64,000 bases of DNA from Protula sp. h YS-2021 (GCA_949752745.1 OX457027.1:63222329-63286328); one strand, 5' to 3'; shown: positions 26,401-35,640, numbered from the stretch's first letter. Numbers and translations are program-made. The notes: a model not told the origin generated them from the letters alone.

Positions 26401-27819
26401 AGCCGAGCAGCTGTAAAAACCATGTGCTCTTGGGTAAAATGAAATAAAAGCATATAATTCTGCAAAAATAATAGCAAATGCACCTCTTCTTGTAAGCAGT
26501 CCTTCTGCTTGATGATCATGAAATTGGGATAGGGGCCATTCATGTAGTGCGTACGCAGGGAGGGGGTCGCAGCCAAAACATACGCAATGCGCACAGGTGG
26601 GAAGGGGGGTCAAGCCACCAGCGTGCCTACACAATTTTCAATATACATATGAATATTGCATTTTACTAAGCGTATGTGGGTACAGGGGAAGGGGGTATGG
26701 TCCAAAGCGTACGCACTGCGTACAAGGGGTATGATTGGCTAGATTGGCTAAAAAGATGACATTGTCACTATGATATATAATAAATCTGAATTAATTTAGG
26801 CGAATATGAGCCAATGCTTGAAGAGGAAGAAGAGGGTTCTATGGCTAGAAAAAGCGTGTTGAGAAAGCAAAAGGTATCGAAACATTGATTTATTCATTTG
26901 AAGCTTCAGTTGCAAAGCATTTGTAAGGATTTTCGCCAGCTAAAAGAGAAATTGGTGCCACAATATGATCCCCAGTGTCTGGGCAAACCTTACAATAAAC
27001 AACCCCGACATGTTAGATAAGCAGTTTCTTAATTTGTTTATGTCTTTTAACATACAGAAAACTGTTAGAATCTCTTCTTGAAGCAGTAAATTGTGCAAAT
27101 ATTTTCAGATGTCGAGTTTTGGTGGGCCAAATGGTACAATTTTGGCTTCGACGTTATAATTAAGTCACTGTTTGAAGTCGTTCAAGAATACTTTTACAGC
27201 AGTTTAGGGTTTTGAAAATCAACAACTTTTTCTAGTATGTTGTTTTATTTTTATGCAGTGAGGCATTTTGTTTGATGTTTCCCTTTTAGGTACTGGATGT
27301 GCTGTCAAGTGGTCTGCAGAAGATACTCTTGCAGTGAAAACACACTTTTCTGCATTTTTGCAGAAACCAAAAGGGCCTTATCCTAGTATGTATCTCACTC
27401 CTGTCATTGAACCAAATAAAATTATAGATATTAAAAATTATAAATAGTTTCAATGAGTTTTCAGGACGATCTGTTCTTAGGAATCATTATAGCTTGTAAT
27501 TTATGAGGTAAAGGAAAGTTTACCTGGGCGGTTTAGTTATTCTTAAAAAAATTGAGGTATACATCTCTCCATTACGGTGTCAATTGGTTGAATTTTAAGT
27601 GGCTATTTCTTTCCTTTAAGGCAAGGAGGGATTCTGAAATTTCTCGGCATGAAATCCATAAAGAGTATCGAACACTTAACCCGAGAAGAACAGTACAAAA
27701 AGATACGAGTGAAAGTGATCAACGAAAGAAAGACGGTGCACATCAACATAAATAAAAATCTTAAGGTACTGTTACCAAAGAAACAGCAGGTTAACATAGC
27801 TGATAAAGTTGAAGGATGA
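12914..27819 (+). CDS. SET (KMT5A-like) / zinc finger / tyrosine-recombinase-like chimeric protein
   Basis: The coding exons I read are 12914-12943, 13283-13321, 13570-13657, 13985-14153, 15239-17603, 17903-18005, 18271-18385, 19017-19123, 19283-19366, 22969-23036, 23310-24876, 25557-25664, 26800-26873, 27310-27385 and 27626-27819. Every junction is GT/AG and phase-compatible, and the sum is 5187 nt (1728 residues). The SET domain resembles KMT5A (histone H4K20 methyltransferase): GKGVFAT, LLQYRGEYLSSRQYRDRERQ, then IDGTNNQ, YLNDRC and DEIRYDYG. A 12/36-residue repeat tract follows. Exon 11 holds a C2H2 finger (CPFCGK...H...H), a C2HC finger (CRECNKF...H..C) and a recombinase-like core. A WSAEDTLAVKTHF stretch near the end resembles a SANT/Myb helix. 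The start at 12914 (MAFRTRAQCM) and the last exon (weak acceptor GCAAG) are the least certain parts. The nuclear role is inferred from domains only. Confidence 0.75.
13985..15438 (+). CDS. SET-domain exons of the chimeric gene
   Basis: The two halves of the SET fold sit in exon 13985-14153 and the first ~65 codons of exon 15239-17603. The joining donor is CGATA|GTTCGT, which makes a Tyr codon (TA|C) exactly where KMT5A has the Tyr of its TYCVDAT motif. Without splicing the exon would run into a TAG. Retained features are the G-x-G of the cofactor loop (GKG), the RGEY strand and the C-terminal YDYG with the catalytic-type Tyr. The canonical NHS of the pseudoknot is replaced by NDR, so the cofactor/catalytic centre is altered. 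The region after it (GLEWRKKAKAP) is basic. A lysine methyltransferase activity is plausible but not assured. Confidence 0.75.
14332..14409. repeat. (ATC)n microsatellite in a SET-gene intron
   Basis: A near-perfect ATC/TCA trinucleotide run of about 25 units lies in the intron between the two SET-domain exons. Confidence 0.95.
15532..17450 (+). repeat. Coding higher-order repeat: 12-residue units in 36-residue blocks
   Basis: Exon 15239-17603 contains blocks of exactly 108 bp whose starts (GTCGAGGACGCGCA-type) fall at 15762, 15870, 15978 and so on to 16950. Each 36-residue block is three 12-residue subunits of pattern VExxxxDxxxPP (VEDAHVDMTSPP, VENMQVHTATPP, VEESITDMAVPS). Two later blocks are 48 residues, with an added PIEEAHVDTATP-type subunit. 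The 5' part (15532-15760) has diverged 12-residue units. Blocks in the middle are almost identical at the DNA level, showing recent homogenisation. The peptide is acidic, proline-rich and probably disordered. The long minus-strand ORF opposite the start is a shadow of this tract. Confidence 0.95.
18403..18793 (+). mobile_element. Hairpin repeat B, copy 1
   Basis: It starts with a TATCCC...GGGATA hairpin (18405-18428), then TTTCGGTCTGTCCATCCGTCCGTCC, a module with TTCAAATTTTGTACACGG, and ends near CACGGGGCATAG...CTCGAGACGTAGTC. A longer copy with three to four modules is at 57410-58138. This copy begins only about 17 bp after the donor of exon 18271-18385, so it has landed at the very start of the intron. 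Confidence 0.7.
20355..20693. mobile_element. TA-flanked MITE, copy 1 (TIR GCCAATTCGCACTTT)
   Basis: 339 bp bounded by the inverted repeat GCCAATTCGCACTTT / AAAGTGCGAATTGGC. TA dinucleotides lie outside both ends (20353-20354 and 20694-20695). The copy at 62500-62838 has the same length and structure, and a 50-bp remnant is at 38459-38508. There is no coding frame. The TA duplication suggests a Tc1/mariner-type helper. Confidence 0.8.
20775..20862. repeat. 16-bp minisatellite CCGGCTGTCCATTTGT
   Basis: About five units of the form CCGGCTGYCCRTTTGT in direct repeat, inside the larger intronic array. Related single units reappear at 21615-21650. Confidence 0.7.
21671..21757. promoter_or_regulatory. 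Phased array of eight ACGT (CRE-type) sites
   Basis: ACGT occurs at 21671, 21682, 21693, 21704, 21715, 21726, 21737 and 21748, a strict 11-bp period. Most sites read TGACGTCCATA or TCACGTCCATA, i.e. CRE/bZIP half-sites or E-box-like CACGT, and the last is a full TGACGTCA. Another TGACGTCA follows at about 21789. All sites would face one side of the helix. It lies in the large intron of the SET gene. It could be an intronic enhancer or simply a minisatellite. Confidence 0.6.
22440..22930. repeat. ~205-bp tandem repeat (GAGACCATRCTCGGGATAC family)
   Basis: Two and a half direct units with starts near 22450, 22656 and 22862. Each carries TTCGGTATGGCGTTTGTGAGGTAC, GTGACAGGTGGACAGTCTCC and GTGTTTCTATGTAGATATAT. 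A diverged partial unit is at 19561-19632. It lies just upstream of the acceptor of exon 22969-23036. Confidence 0.75.
23310..24876 (+). CDS. Zinc finger / tyrosine-recombinase-like exon of the chimeric gene
   Basis: The single exon (522 codons) begins after TTTCAG at 23309 with KPPRECPFCGK. An upstream in-frame ATG at 23259 is intronic. Finger 1 is C2H2 (CPFCGK...HITNVH) and finger 2 is C2HC (CRECNK...HQC). The C-terminal half matches the tyrosine-recombinase plan. An Arg in YNARRGEEG is at 24351-24353. A Lys-rich turn GKGKKFVPILIP follows. Then TMNRHRIS has Arg at 24705-24707 and His at 24708-24710, LSHSD has His at 24783-24785, and ENYRCP has the would-be nucleophilic Tyr at 24810-24812. 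Spacing is typical (25 codons from R-H to H, nine from H to Y). The first His of H-x-x-R is Thr. Animal genomes carry domesticated Crypton-type recombinases; this looks like one, inside a host gene with many introns. Confidence 0.7.
25056..25396. mobile_element. hAT-like MITE with GGCGAAGGTGAA subterminal repeats
   Basis: 341 bp bounded by CAGGGGTGCACATAAG / CTTATGTGCACCCCTG. CTTCTCC is duplicated on both sides, seven of the eight bases expected for hAT. The inside has many copies of TTGGCGAAGGTGAA in both orientations, typical subterminal binding sites. It lies in the intron after the recombinase-like exon. Confidence 0.85.
25835..26295 (+). other. Unassigned coding-like stretch in an intron (acidic-serine)
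   Basis: The frame from 25991 reads DSSDSDDDQ then HSDSDSDSDWSES, and ends basic (SHRKRTRG). Just upstream another frame stays open from about 25855 to 25988, with a GAG|GTGTT donor-like end. Neither piece fits the phase of the flanking exons (25664 phase 1 to 26800 phase 1), so I left both out of the gene model. It could be an alternative exon or the acidic N-terminus of a decayed transposase. Confidence 0.3.
26522..26745. repeat. MITE-like repeat with CATTCATGTAGTGCGTACGC end
   Basis: It opens with GGGGCCATTCATGTAGTGCGTACGC and carries several GCGTACGC / GCGTACAAG words up to about 26735. Related ends are at 28985-29060 (TCCATACATTACCTACGT, GTGCGTACGC) and 29400-29535 (CCATTTAGTACGTACGC). 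It looks like a non-autonomous DNA element family, but I cannot define exact boundaries. Confidence 0.45.
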
Positions 27820-28007
27820 TGGAACACTTGTCTTTCAAGTTTGTGACAGTTGATCTGTGATATTCTTAGCGTTCTTGCCAGTGAACTCTTGTTGGCTCTT
27901 GCTATTGATCGCTGAGTGACGTGTGTGTATGAGACACAGAAAGTTTGCATCAGAGCCGTTGTTTGCTGATGCGGCTCTCATGTATGAATAGTCAAGGGGA
28001 GGCTGTT

Positions 28008-28630
28008 CTTGGGGTGTGTCGGTTTGAGTTGAGCTCGGTAAGGTTCGGTTGGCAAAACGTTCGGTTCGGTTTTTTATTTTGCACCGACCGGACTAAGGTC
28101 AAAAGGTGCATAATGTTTTTAACTTGTCTCTGCCAGGGTGTGTGTTACGAATGACATAAGTTCCAATTGGCGGATTCAATCAAAGCTGGTATATGGCTTC
28201 TATACAATATGTTCTAGAGCTGAGTCCACGGTCACACTGATACTTTAAAATTTAATAATTTTACTTACATCTTATTAAAAAAGCGTGACACTGGAAACGT
28301 TGGTCGGAGTATCTGTTTTCCAACGGGCACATTTCTAGTATATATATTATATATTAACGCCCATGCGGGTCCATAAGTTTATGACTGGCACATATATCGT
28401 CGCTACGCAAATGCGTAGGCAGCAGCATGTCATTTTATGGCAGTGTAACCCCTTTTTGGCAACCTGCCAACGACCACATAATTCCTTCATCACTTTTTAA
28501 ATGCCTGTCTTTGAGTAAGGTATTGAATCTAAAAAACAACCAAACCGAACTGAAATTTTGGAATTCGGTTTTTGTTCTCACCCAACAGAGAAAATTTGCT
28601 CGGATTTCGCTCAAACCGGCACACCCCTAC
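28008..28630. mobile_element. MITE-like element with GGGGTGTGTCGGTTTGAG ends
   Basis: The left end GGGGTGTGTCGGTTTGAG is mirrored by CTCAAACCGGCACACCCC at the right end. CGGTTCGGTTT and AACCGAAC words lie just inside each end. The length is about 620 bp with no coding frame. The GGGGTGTG-type TIR suggests hAT, but no clear 8-bp target duplication is visible. Confidence 0.6.
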
Positions 28631-28984
28631 TCTTCTCATATATGAATTTTGAGCATATTATCGACTGTGATAGCGTACTTTAACGTTTCATTTATTTGTG
28701 AACCCCTAATGCCAGACTTAAGTAGACCATGCTCGAGAAAAGAAAATAGGGAGACCTCATGTATATTCTCTAGATAAAAACATTTCTTGGCATACTCAAC
28801 GGTTTGCTTGTGAACGAGTGTGACATTGTTCCTTCCTAATGTAAAGCCCCATAAGTAATTATGAAAACTGTAAAATAAAAGATAATATGTAAGTTCTCCT
28901 GATGTACCATAAATGAGTATGGCATATCTCAGTCACATCAACAGTATATAGATTTCATAGTATTCATGCATTTCTGTTGGGGCT

Positions 28985-29535
28985 ATATAGGGGCTATCCA
29001 TACATTACCTACGTGAAGAGAGGGGGTCTAGCCCTGTGCGTACGCTAATGTTGATCTCCATATTGACGTCACATTTTCAGCCCTCAGCCAATATGGCTGA
29101 AGGCTATTGTTATTTGTCTGTCCGTCCACTTTTTTGTCGGACGATATCTCGAAAACTCTTCATCAGATCTTCACCAAACCCCACAGGAAGAAAGTATATA
29201 GGGTCTATATGTGCAACGAGTGGTTCGATTTGTCACGTGACCGTTGCACTTTAAACTTTTTCTTATCCGGGCAATATCTCAAAAAGGTAACCCGCCCACA
29301 GTGATGTAACTGCTATTGGCTGAGGGCTCTGCATCTGAGATGCCTATGTTTTTACGTACGGGGGTAGGGGTGTCAAAAGTTGGCAAATATAAGAGGCCTT
29401 CCATTTAGTACGTACGCAAAAATTTACCCGTTTTTATCCCCCTTCCCTCCACGCATCAATTGTGACGTCATTTTGAAGTTTAATATAAGCGTACGCACAC
29501 TATAAGACTTCCTTCCCCCTCTTTGCTTACTAAAT
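28985..29535. repeat. GTACGTACGC repeat hosting a nested hairpin repeat
   Basis: The outer sequence carries GTGCGTACGC, TTACGTACGGGGG, TTAGTACGTACGC and AAGCGTACGCAC words on both sides of the hairpin repeat C1 (29078-29331). The left end TCCATACATTACCTACGT and the right end TACTAAATGGATT are loosely inverted. It appears to be an older MITE into which C1 inserted. Confidence 0.4.
29078..29331 (+). mobile_element. Hairpin repeat C, copy 1
   Basis: It begins CAGCCCTCAGCCAATATGGCTGA (a hairpin) and ends TATTGGCTGAGGGCTCTG, so the outer ends are inverted. It then has TCTGTCCGTCC, GATATCTCGAAAACTCTTCATC and TTCACCAAACCCCACAGG. A second, longer copy is on the minus strand at 32150-32520. There is no protein frame. 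Confidence 0.75.
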
Positions 29536-29559
29536 GGATTTCTCCTGAATAGAGCTGTT

Positions 29560-30390
29560 CCAAACATTTTAATTGTTAAAGAGTGTTAGGTGAACGAAGG
29601 ATTGTGCTTGTCTCACTACCTGACACCAGTTGCTTTTTACATTATTTTGACCTGCTGTCTGGTGACTGAGTAAGCATCCCAAAACATTCTGTTGACACAG
29701 CCAGGTCATGAGAATTGCTTTATTAGCCCTCTGCCACGTAGTACGGGGCAAGTTACTACAGCTGTATTGGATTTGGGTTCGTCCGTCTGTCAACATTTGG
29801 AATGAGGAGTCGTTTCTGCTACTAATCACGAGAACTACAAGGGGATTCCATTCCAGCTTTGCATAAGGATAGAACATATGTTGTGGTTGTGCACCTGGGT
29901 ATCTTGAATGCGTTTTTGGGAATGCGTCAAAAAATCATACTTTTTGCATAATAAGTGTATTACAGTCTTAGGATTGGACTCTCGCGGGAGACTCACAGGC
30001 ATGCATAAGGAGTTTTTGTCCATCAACAGTACCTTCGACGGCTTTTGTTACGAGATACCGGAAGAGCTGGGAAAACATAGCTCCGATTTTTCATTTATAT
30101 AGCCAAAATTAGGGTCGAAACTTAGCCATTTTATTTGAAAGTAATGCATGCATACAAACTTGACTTATTAACTATGTCACACTGTGTTTATGCTATAAAA
30201 CGTGCGAAGAGCGAGAGGATTTGCAGAGTTCGTGTGCTTTTGTTGTTTTTAATATTTCTTGCTTATGTGCCTGTATTAGGGTTAGGGTTAAAGGTAAATA
30301 ACAACCAATGTGTCATTGCTTCATTGTTGAAAACTATCTGTGTGAAACACAAATAAAAACAGTGCATCATATTTCACTTCTTGTGTAACT
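29560..30390. other. Intergenic stretch, no gene seen
   Basis: No exon-like frame or clear repeat. Two GGGTTA-type telomere words at 30279-30293 are too few to mean anything. Confidence 0.4.
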
Positions 30391-30397
30391 AGAGTCG

Positions 30398-30868
30398 CAT
30401 TTCGCTAGCGAAATGTTAAACACTTGACAAAAATTAAAACACAAAAAAACTTTCTTCAATGGGTTTGTTCTTGAACTCCATAGGTTCATAACTTAATACC
30501 AGCTAAATATATTAGCAAACAACGCAGCTTGAATACGTCTTATAAGCCGAGTAGTGTTTGCTTTCTGTTGACTTAAGGTTTGAATGACTGATCAGGCATA
30601 CGCTGTGTTATCTGTTTACGCAGTGAGAGCTCGCACAAAGCTGACCAACTGTGTGGTGTTCTGTGCTATACGCTACATGCTGCGCATTTACTTGCAGAAA
30701 ATACACTCTTTTCACATGGCGTTTTAACAAAGAAAACGAAATCAAAGACAAAAATAAAAAGTGCCATGCACATGTTCAGATCAAGCTTTTCATAAGTCCC
30801 AAGTTTCATGGTCGTAGGGCCCATAGTGTCAGAGAAGAAGAACACACAAAAAATCGGGTTAAAAAAAT
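30398..30868 (-). mobile_element. Hairpin-ended repeat K, copy 2 (truncated)
   Basis: Reverse-complement counterpart of 10779-11220. Its outer end is the perfect 18-bp palindrome CATTTCGCTAGCGAAATG (30398-30415), followed by TTAAACACTTGAC. The opposite, hairpin-bearing end is missing at about 30868, where LINE-derived coding sequence begins. Only this pair of copies is in the window. Confidence 0.65.
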
Positions 30869-30899
30869 CGAGTTAAACTCGCTATGCAGTACACAACAA

Positions 30900-32140
30900 A
30901 GCTTTATGCAAATAAGAAGAACCCCACCTACAACTCAGTCTTTGGATAAGATTTTTCTCGCTTCCATGAAAGAGGCCCTACCGTAATACCTCCATTTGGA
31001 GCCAGGGTTCAGCCTCACCTTGATAACGCTGACATCACCATAGAGTCAATTGCAAAATACAGAGTGCCAAAACTACCACAGTGGAAACTCACCAAACCTG
31101 TGGTACTAAAGAACCTTTCGGTCTATGCAAAGGAAACAACTAGCCCCTTTCTATTTCGATCAAACTTTGCAGAGCTCAAGGATGAATTTAAAGACTATCA
31201 TTTCGTCTACACGGACGGCTCAAAGCTCGACAAAAAATCGGCTGCTTCCGTTGTAACTGAAAATAACACCTTGAAAACAAGACTTCCAAATGGTTCCACT
31301 ATTTTCTCAGCCGAAATTAAAGCTCTACATCTCGCTATCCAGATAGTGAAGATTAGTCGATACAAAAAGTTTGTTATGCGTGGACTCTATGTCCGTACTG
31401 CCATCAATTGAAAACCTACAAATATCAAACCCACTTATCCTTGACCTTCTGGAAAGGTATGACGAGGCCACCAAAGCTGGCAAAGACATAGTGTTCTGCT
31501 GGGTTCCAAGTAACGTGGGTATCCAAGGAAACGAGATAACCGACAAAGCCGCAAAAGAGGCTCTAAATGATAATTGTATCGATATTCTCATACCAGCCTC
31601 CGATTTTAAATACCACATCACATGATACACAAAAAGATTGTGGCAAGAAATATTGAACAAACCAACAAACAAGCTGTATCAAACAAAACCCTCAGTCGGA
31701 CAAAAAACCCCGCCACTTAACAGTGTGCGAGATGAAATGGTTTATCATAGAGCCAGTATAGGACATACATATATCACCTACAAATATCTGTTAAGAGGCG
31801 AGCCGGCACCCGATTGTGTCGGCTGACAGGAACCTTACACCGTTAAGCATATCTTAATAGACTGTACCCGCTCACGTCATTTCAGAGCTGACTCCTTGAG
31901 GCAGCTCTTTGATGAAGTAGAACCTAGCAAATTTATACAATTTTTAAAAGAAATCAACCTGTATCAGTATTTCTAGTCGTTGTTTACTTTATGAATTTAG
32001 AATATACATGGTTTTAGCTTACTTTGATTTTAGCTTGTAGCATTGTCTTCTAGTCACTGATTACTGACCTGTTCTGACACAATGTAACCCGCTAAGGTTG
32101 GTCGTGTCGTTAAACAAATCATTTAACTAACTAACTCACT
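30900..32140 (+). pseudogene. LINE 3' end with RNase H domain (I/Jockey-type), frameshifted
   Basis: Coding remnant of the C-terminus of a LINE ORF2. The RNase H domain retains its acidic positions: YTDGS (31209-31223), SAEIKAL, VDSMSVL, and GNEITDKAAKEA with the WVPSNVGIQGN lead-in. A frameshift near 31370 splits the domain into two frames. Stops follow, for example before EPYTVKHILIDC, a zinc-binding-like motif common after RNase H in these elements. The 3' UTR ends with GTGTCGTTAAACAAATCA and AACTAACTAACT repeats, a usual simple-repeat tail. The element is 5'-truncated at about 30900, where it meets repeat K. Confidence 0.8.
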
Positions 32141-32149
32141 GTGATCCAT

Positions 32150-32520
32150 TTACTCTTTTGAAATACTGCCCGGACAAAAACAATATACAAGGTGCAACTT
32201 TTGAAGCGACGGTCCTTGCACATCTACACTATATATACTTTCTTCCTGTAAGTATGGTTAAGATCCGATGAATAGTTGAGATAACCCCCGGACAAGAAAA
32301 GTTTAAAGTGCGACTTGCGGACAGATGAATGAAAGTTGGACAAATTGAATCCTCCGTTGCACATCTGCACTATATATACTCCTTCCTGCAAGGTTTTGTG
32401 AAGCTCCGACAAATAGTTTGAGATATCGACCGGACAAAAAAGTTTACGGACAGACAGACAGATGGACAGACGGACGGACAGACCGATAGCAATGCTCAGC
32501 CAACATTGGCTGAAAGCTAA
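32150..32520 (-). mobile_element. Hairpin repeat C, copy 2
   Basis: On the minus strand it starts at about 32520 with TTTCAGCCAATGTTGGCTGA (hairpin), then GGTCTGTCCGTCCGTCTGTCC. Two to three modules of about 130 bp follow, each with a GTCCGG...ATATCTCAAACTATT block and a GTGCAACGGAGGATTCAATTTG-type block. Same family as 29078-29331, but expanded by internal module duplication. Confidence 0.7.
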
Positions 32521-33117
32521 CAATGGTAGGGGCTTGATCAGTTCGACATCAGGGGGTAGCACCCAGTCCATTTCAATAAATATATGGCGTCTGGCATCCA
32601 GTCAACAATTTTACTTCACTGTATTATCACTGTTACTTAATACCAGACACACACTGATGTCATTGTATGATGTCACTGAGCCAAATTGTCATAATGTACC
32701 ATTGGGTAGAGAAACACAAGTTCCCAGCACTGATAAATCCTGATGGTCGAACAATACTCGCTCGTCATTGCATCCCGTTCTCATGACATGTCTTCGGCAC
32801 CCTCATGTTGCGATGAAGTAACTTGACGTTGTTCTTTGTCAGGCATTGCCGCCGTCTCTGGGCCGGGCCGTTTTACCTCGAAATTAGACCTACAAAATGG
32901 AAATAAACAGCCTGCAACCCCAGGAAGGTAGAAGGCCTTCCAGAGGCTGCAGTGAGTAAAGGCAAGGTCACACACAGCAGCTGTTTAACGCCATCCAACT
33001 TGTACTCGTCTCTGCCTTACTCGAAACTCTACTACAAAGCTGCTTCAAGCAAGAACAACTGGTTCACACCAAGACCTTCGTCCGATGACTTCAAACTCTC
33101 GGTGCCTCTAAGGATTT
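32521..33117. other. Stretch without a recognised gene
   Basis: No supported gene. 32800-33110 is more GC-rich and has open stretches on both strands, but I find no motif or splice pattern that identifies a protein. It may be the body of a LINE fragment. Confidence 0.3.
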
Positions 33118-33182
33118 TGATTGATGGATTGATTGATTTGTTTAACGACACCGGCAACCCGTTAGGGTCATATTGTGTCTTT
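33118..33182 (-). mobile_element. LINE 3' terminus of the same family as 30900-32140
   Basis: Read on the minus strand: GACACAATATGACCC...GTGTCGTTAAACAAATCAATCAATC. This matches the 3' end of the LINE at 32075-32140 (GACACAATGTAACCCG...GTGTCGTTAAACAAATCA), but with a TCAA-type tail. Only the extreme 3' end is recognisable. Confidence 0.65.
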
Positions 33183-33842
33183 TCTGTTATTATAGGAAGA
33201 CTCAGTTGAAACTAAAAGCAATTAAAATAGACGTTTGTTGTGGTGGAGGATGCGTCCGCTTCGTGGAAATGCAGAAATCGCCCGTTGGGGCAGTCGTTTC
33301 CTTTCAGGTGTTAAGAAGTGGTGAATAGTCGAGTGAACTCATTGGGAAACTGTTGACGTGTCGCATTGGGTATACTGAGTGACAGGCCCGTGCCGATCGG
33401 TTTAGAATTTGGAGGGATCGTAGTGTAGTGAACACGTTGGTACTAGTTTCAAGTTCGTTTGAAGTCCTTTCGATAGATTTTGTGCCATTTTAAAATTTAC
33501 TTATATATCAAGTATATCGGGTATCTTCGGAAGTCGACGACGAAATTTTAAGCTTCACAGAGCGTTGCGTAAAGCGAGTCAAGATTGTGCATATGGCAAT
33601 GTTTTTGTGTTTGGAACTTTTCATTTTGTCGGTTTTTCAGACGAGGGAAATTTTTGTGCTACCTATCACAAACTTTTCATGTAGTTTTCAAGTATTTAAA
33701 AATTCTGCAGATTAGAACCGATAGTGCAACTTTGTAAAGGACTGCGTGATCGTTTTGAAAACATCACTTTTTGGTCGCTACGTTACTTGCAAGGTATGTT
33801 TTTGGGCAGCTATTTTTTCATTGGTTCATGCATTAGGCGGGA

Positions 33843-33902
33843 AGCTCTTTGATTGGCTGCATTTTTAATTAGCGGCGGCTGTTCTGCCAGCAACTATATA
33901 AG
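33843..33902 (+). promoter_or_regulatory. TATA promoter with inverted CCAAT boxes
   Basis: TATATAAG at 33895-33902 is preceded by two inverted CCAAT boxes (CATTGGTTC near 33821 and GATTGGCTG at 33851). This is the best core-promoter arrangement between 28 and 41 kb. It points toward the short coding stretch starting at 34370, which follows an acceptor-like TTGATTGCAG. The rest of 33183-34360 shows no gene. Confidence 0.45.
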
Positions 33903-34369
33903 GAACGTGCTGCTGGGCGACCTGCGGGCGATTTTACGAGGGCATAGAGGCCACACGTTAGGTGTGATACCTAATGGTGCACGGGGTGTTGTGCTTGTGG
34001 TGCTGGTGCAGGGAGAGTTGTTGTTACGGATAAAATGTAAATAAGGAAAATAGAAACGGATATTCAAGGGAGAGATTAGTTTACTGGGATATAAAGGAAA
34101 GAAACGGAATTTCAGAAAGTGTAATATATTGTAATCAGTCTTTTGTCCGTTCATCGTGATACACCTTCGTGAAAGTCAATGACACACAACGATTGGGCCC
34201 GAAGATACACGCGGCTAACAGTAAAATTCTTTTTAACAGATTTATATGTAAAACTATACGTATTATGTTACTGTGATATTAATTTGTTTATATGTCCAAT
34301 TAATCGACAAATGGAATGAGCGATTGTTTATCTGATTGACTGGTTCGTTGATTAATCTATTGATTGCAG

Positions 34370-34522
34370 ATGGATGACTACTGCGAGGTGCTGCTTTATT
34401 ATGGACAGAAAGTTGGCCGTTGCCTCAATGAGGTGCTGATTGAAAAGGGAATCTTATTGAGCGTGGAAGCCCAAGGAAGAGCAAACTACTTGACTCCAGG
34501 ATGCCCACACAGATGGAGCTAA
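34370..34522 (+). CDS. Short orphan coding exon, faintly Tudor-like
   Basis: ATG at 34370, directly after TTGATTGCAG, opens a 50-residue frame ending in TAA at 34520-34522 (MDDYCEVLLYYGQK... to ...CPHRWS). The pattern VLLYYGQKVGRCLNEVLIEKG resembles the end of an extended Tudor domain (a D/Y-G strand, then N-E-x-L-x-x-x-G), the domain of piRNA-pathway TDRD proteins. The match is short and I cannot verify it. The frame may be the 5' coding exon of a decayed gene that continues, disrupted, to about 35330. Confidence 0.3.
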   Translation: MDDYCEVLLYYGQKVGRCLNEVLIEKGILLSVEAQGRANYLTPGCPHRWS

Positions 34523-35330
34523 GCAATGATCGCTCACAGATTCGTTGACGCGATCAAGAGGAATCTTGACCCCGAAGCCTTATCTGTCATTTACAGAAAG
34601 TGGAAAGAAACGGGATTTGGTCGATTCGGCCCAAAACCAGTTCGGCCCAAATTGAAAAATGTATGCGACAACGCCAGAGTAAGTTATTTATTGTTATTTA
34701 CAGAAAGTGGAAAGTTGCAAGCGCACGGACGTCGCCTTCTTGCCCAGGTGGAACTGAACAACGATAGGTCACAAATTCATTGACGCCATCAAGAGGAATC
34801 TCAATTTCAAATACAAACAAACTTATCAAATTTAATATATAGATATTTATATAGATATAACGTGTAGGGTATATAGAAGACATGATGTAGTTACATTTTA
34901 GTTACATATTAGGACAAGGAGTTGGTGTGATTGACTCGTCTGGTGGAAACGTCAAAGGAAGCGGAAAGCCAGTTCATACACGAAGTACTTCTCCGTGATA
35001 AGCTTGCTAAGAAATTAGAGCCTTTTGAAGCGGGTTCCTAGCAACTTGGACAAATAAACGACCTAAACGACACCACGCCCATGTTACATTCAGAATGTTC
35101 GAGCGCGACCAGAGAGAAACTGAAAGAAACAAAAGGCAAAGCCGAAAAGAAACCGGTACAGCAAACGTTAGAAAACATGCTACAGAGCAAGCTTCCGCCA
35201 CTCAAATTACAGAGAAAAGTGCAACATTCATGTGCCGTATTCGGCGTATTGTTTCATTTTTCCATCGTAGTGCCATTGCCTCCCAGTGTTTAGAAGAAAA
35301 AGCTGTCACGACTATCCGCAGATAACGTCG
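34523..35330 (+). pseudogene. Decayed exon cluster with internal repeats
   Basis: 34525-34680 reads VDAIKRNLDPEALSVIYRKW then ETGFGRFGPKPVRPKL and ends at an AG|GTAAGT-like donor (AGAGTAAGT). 34699-34800 repeats parts of it (TTACAGAAAGTGGAAAGT; GACGCCATCAAGAGGAATCT). 36540-36665 is a further copy. 34925-35320 has helical-looking coding text (EAESQFIHEVLLRDKLAKKL, then a Lys/Glu-rich run), but stops and frame changes interrupt it. I do not recognise the parent gene. Confidence 0.35.
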
Positions 35331-35640
35331 ACATGCTCATTTTCCTTAACAAGAACATAGTTTAGAAAACTGACTAACATGAACTTCTGGACAGATTAAT
35401 TTTATTCAAGTTCTGTTTTTTTTTCTAGAAATGTGATTATAGTGAAACAAGTTCCTTTGTAATTTTCATCGTGGTTTTGTTTGACCTAATTCAACTGATT
35501 TATGATTTAAATTTACTTTGATCTCTTTTTGGTATTAAACAATAAAAATAAATTCCATATGGTTAATTAAGAATAGTCAACTTAAACAGGTCAACTTAAG
35601 AGTTATTATTAATTGGCATTAATTAAACAGTCAACTTAGA

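Noticed and set aside
30279..30293. TTAGGGTTAGGG telomere-like motif
   Set aside because: Only two units; expected by chance in AT-rich DNA.
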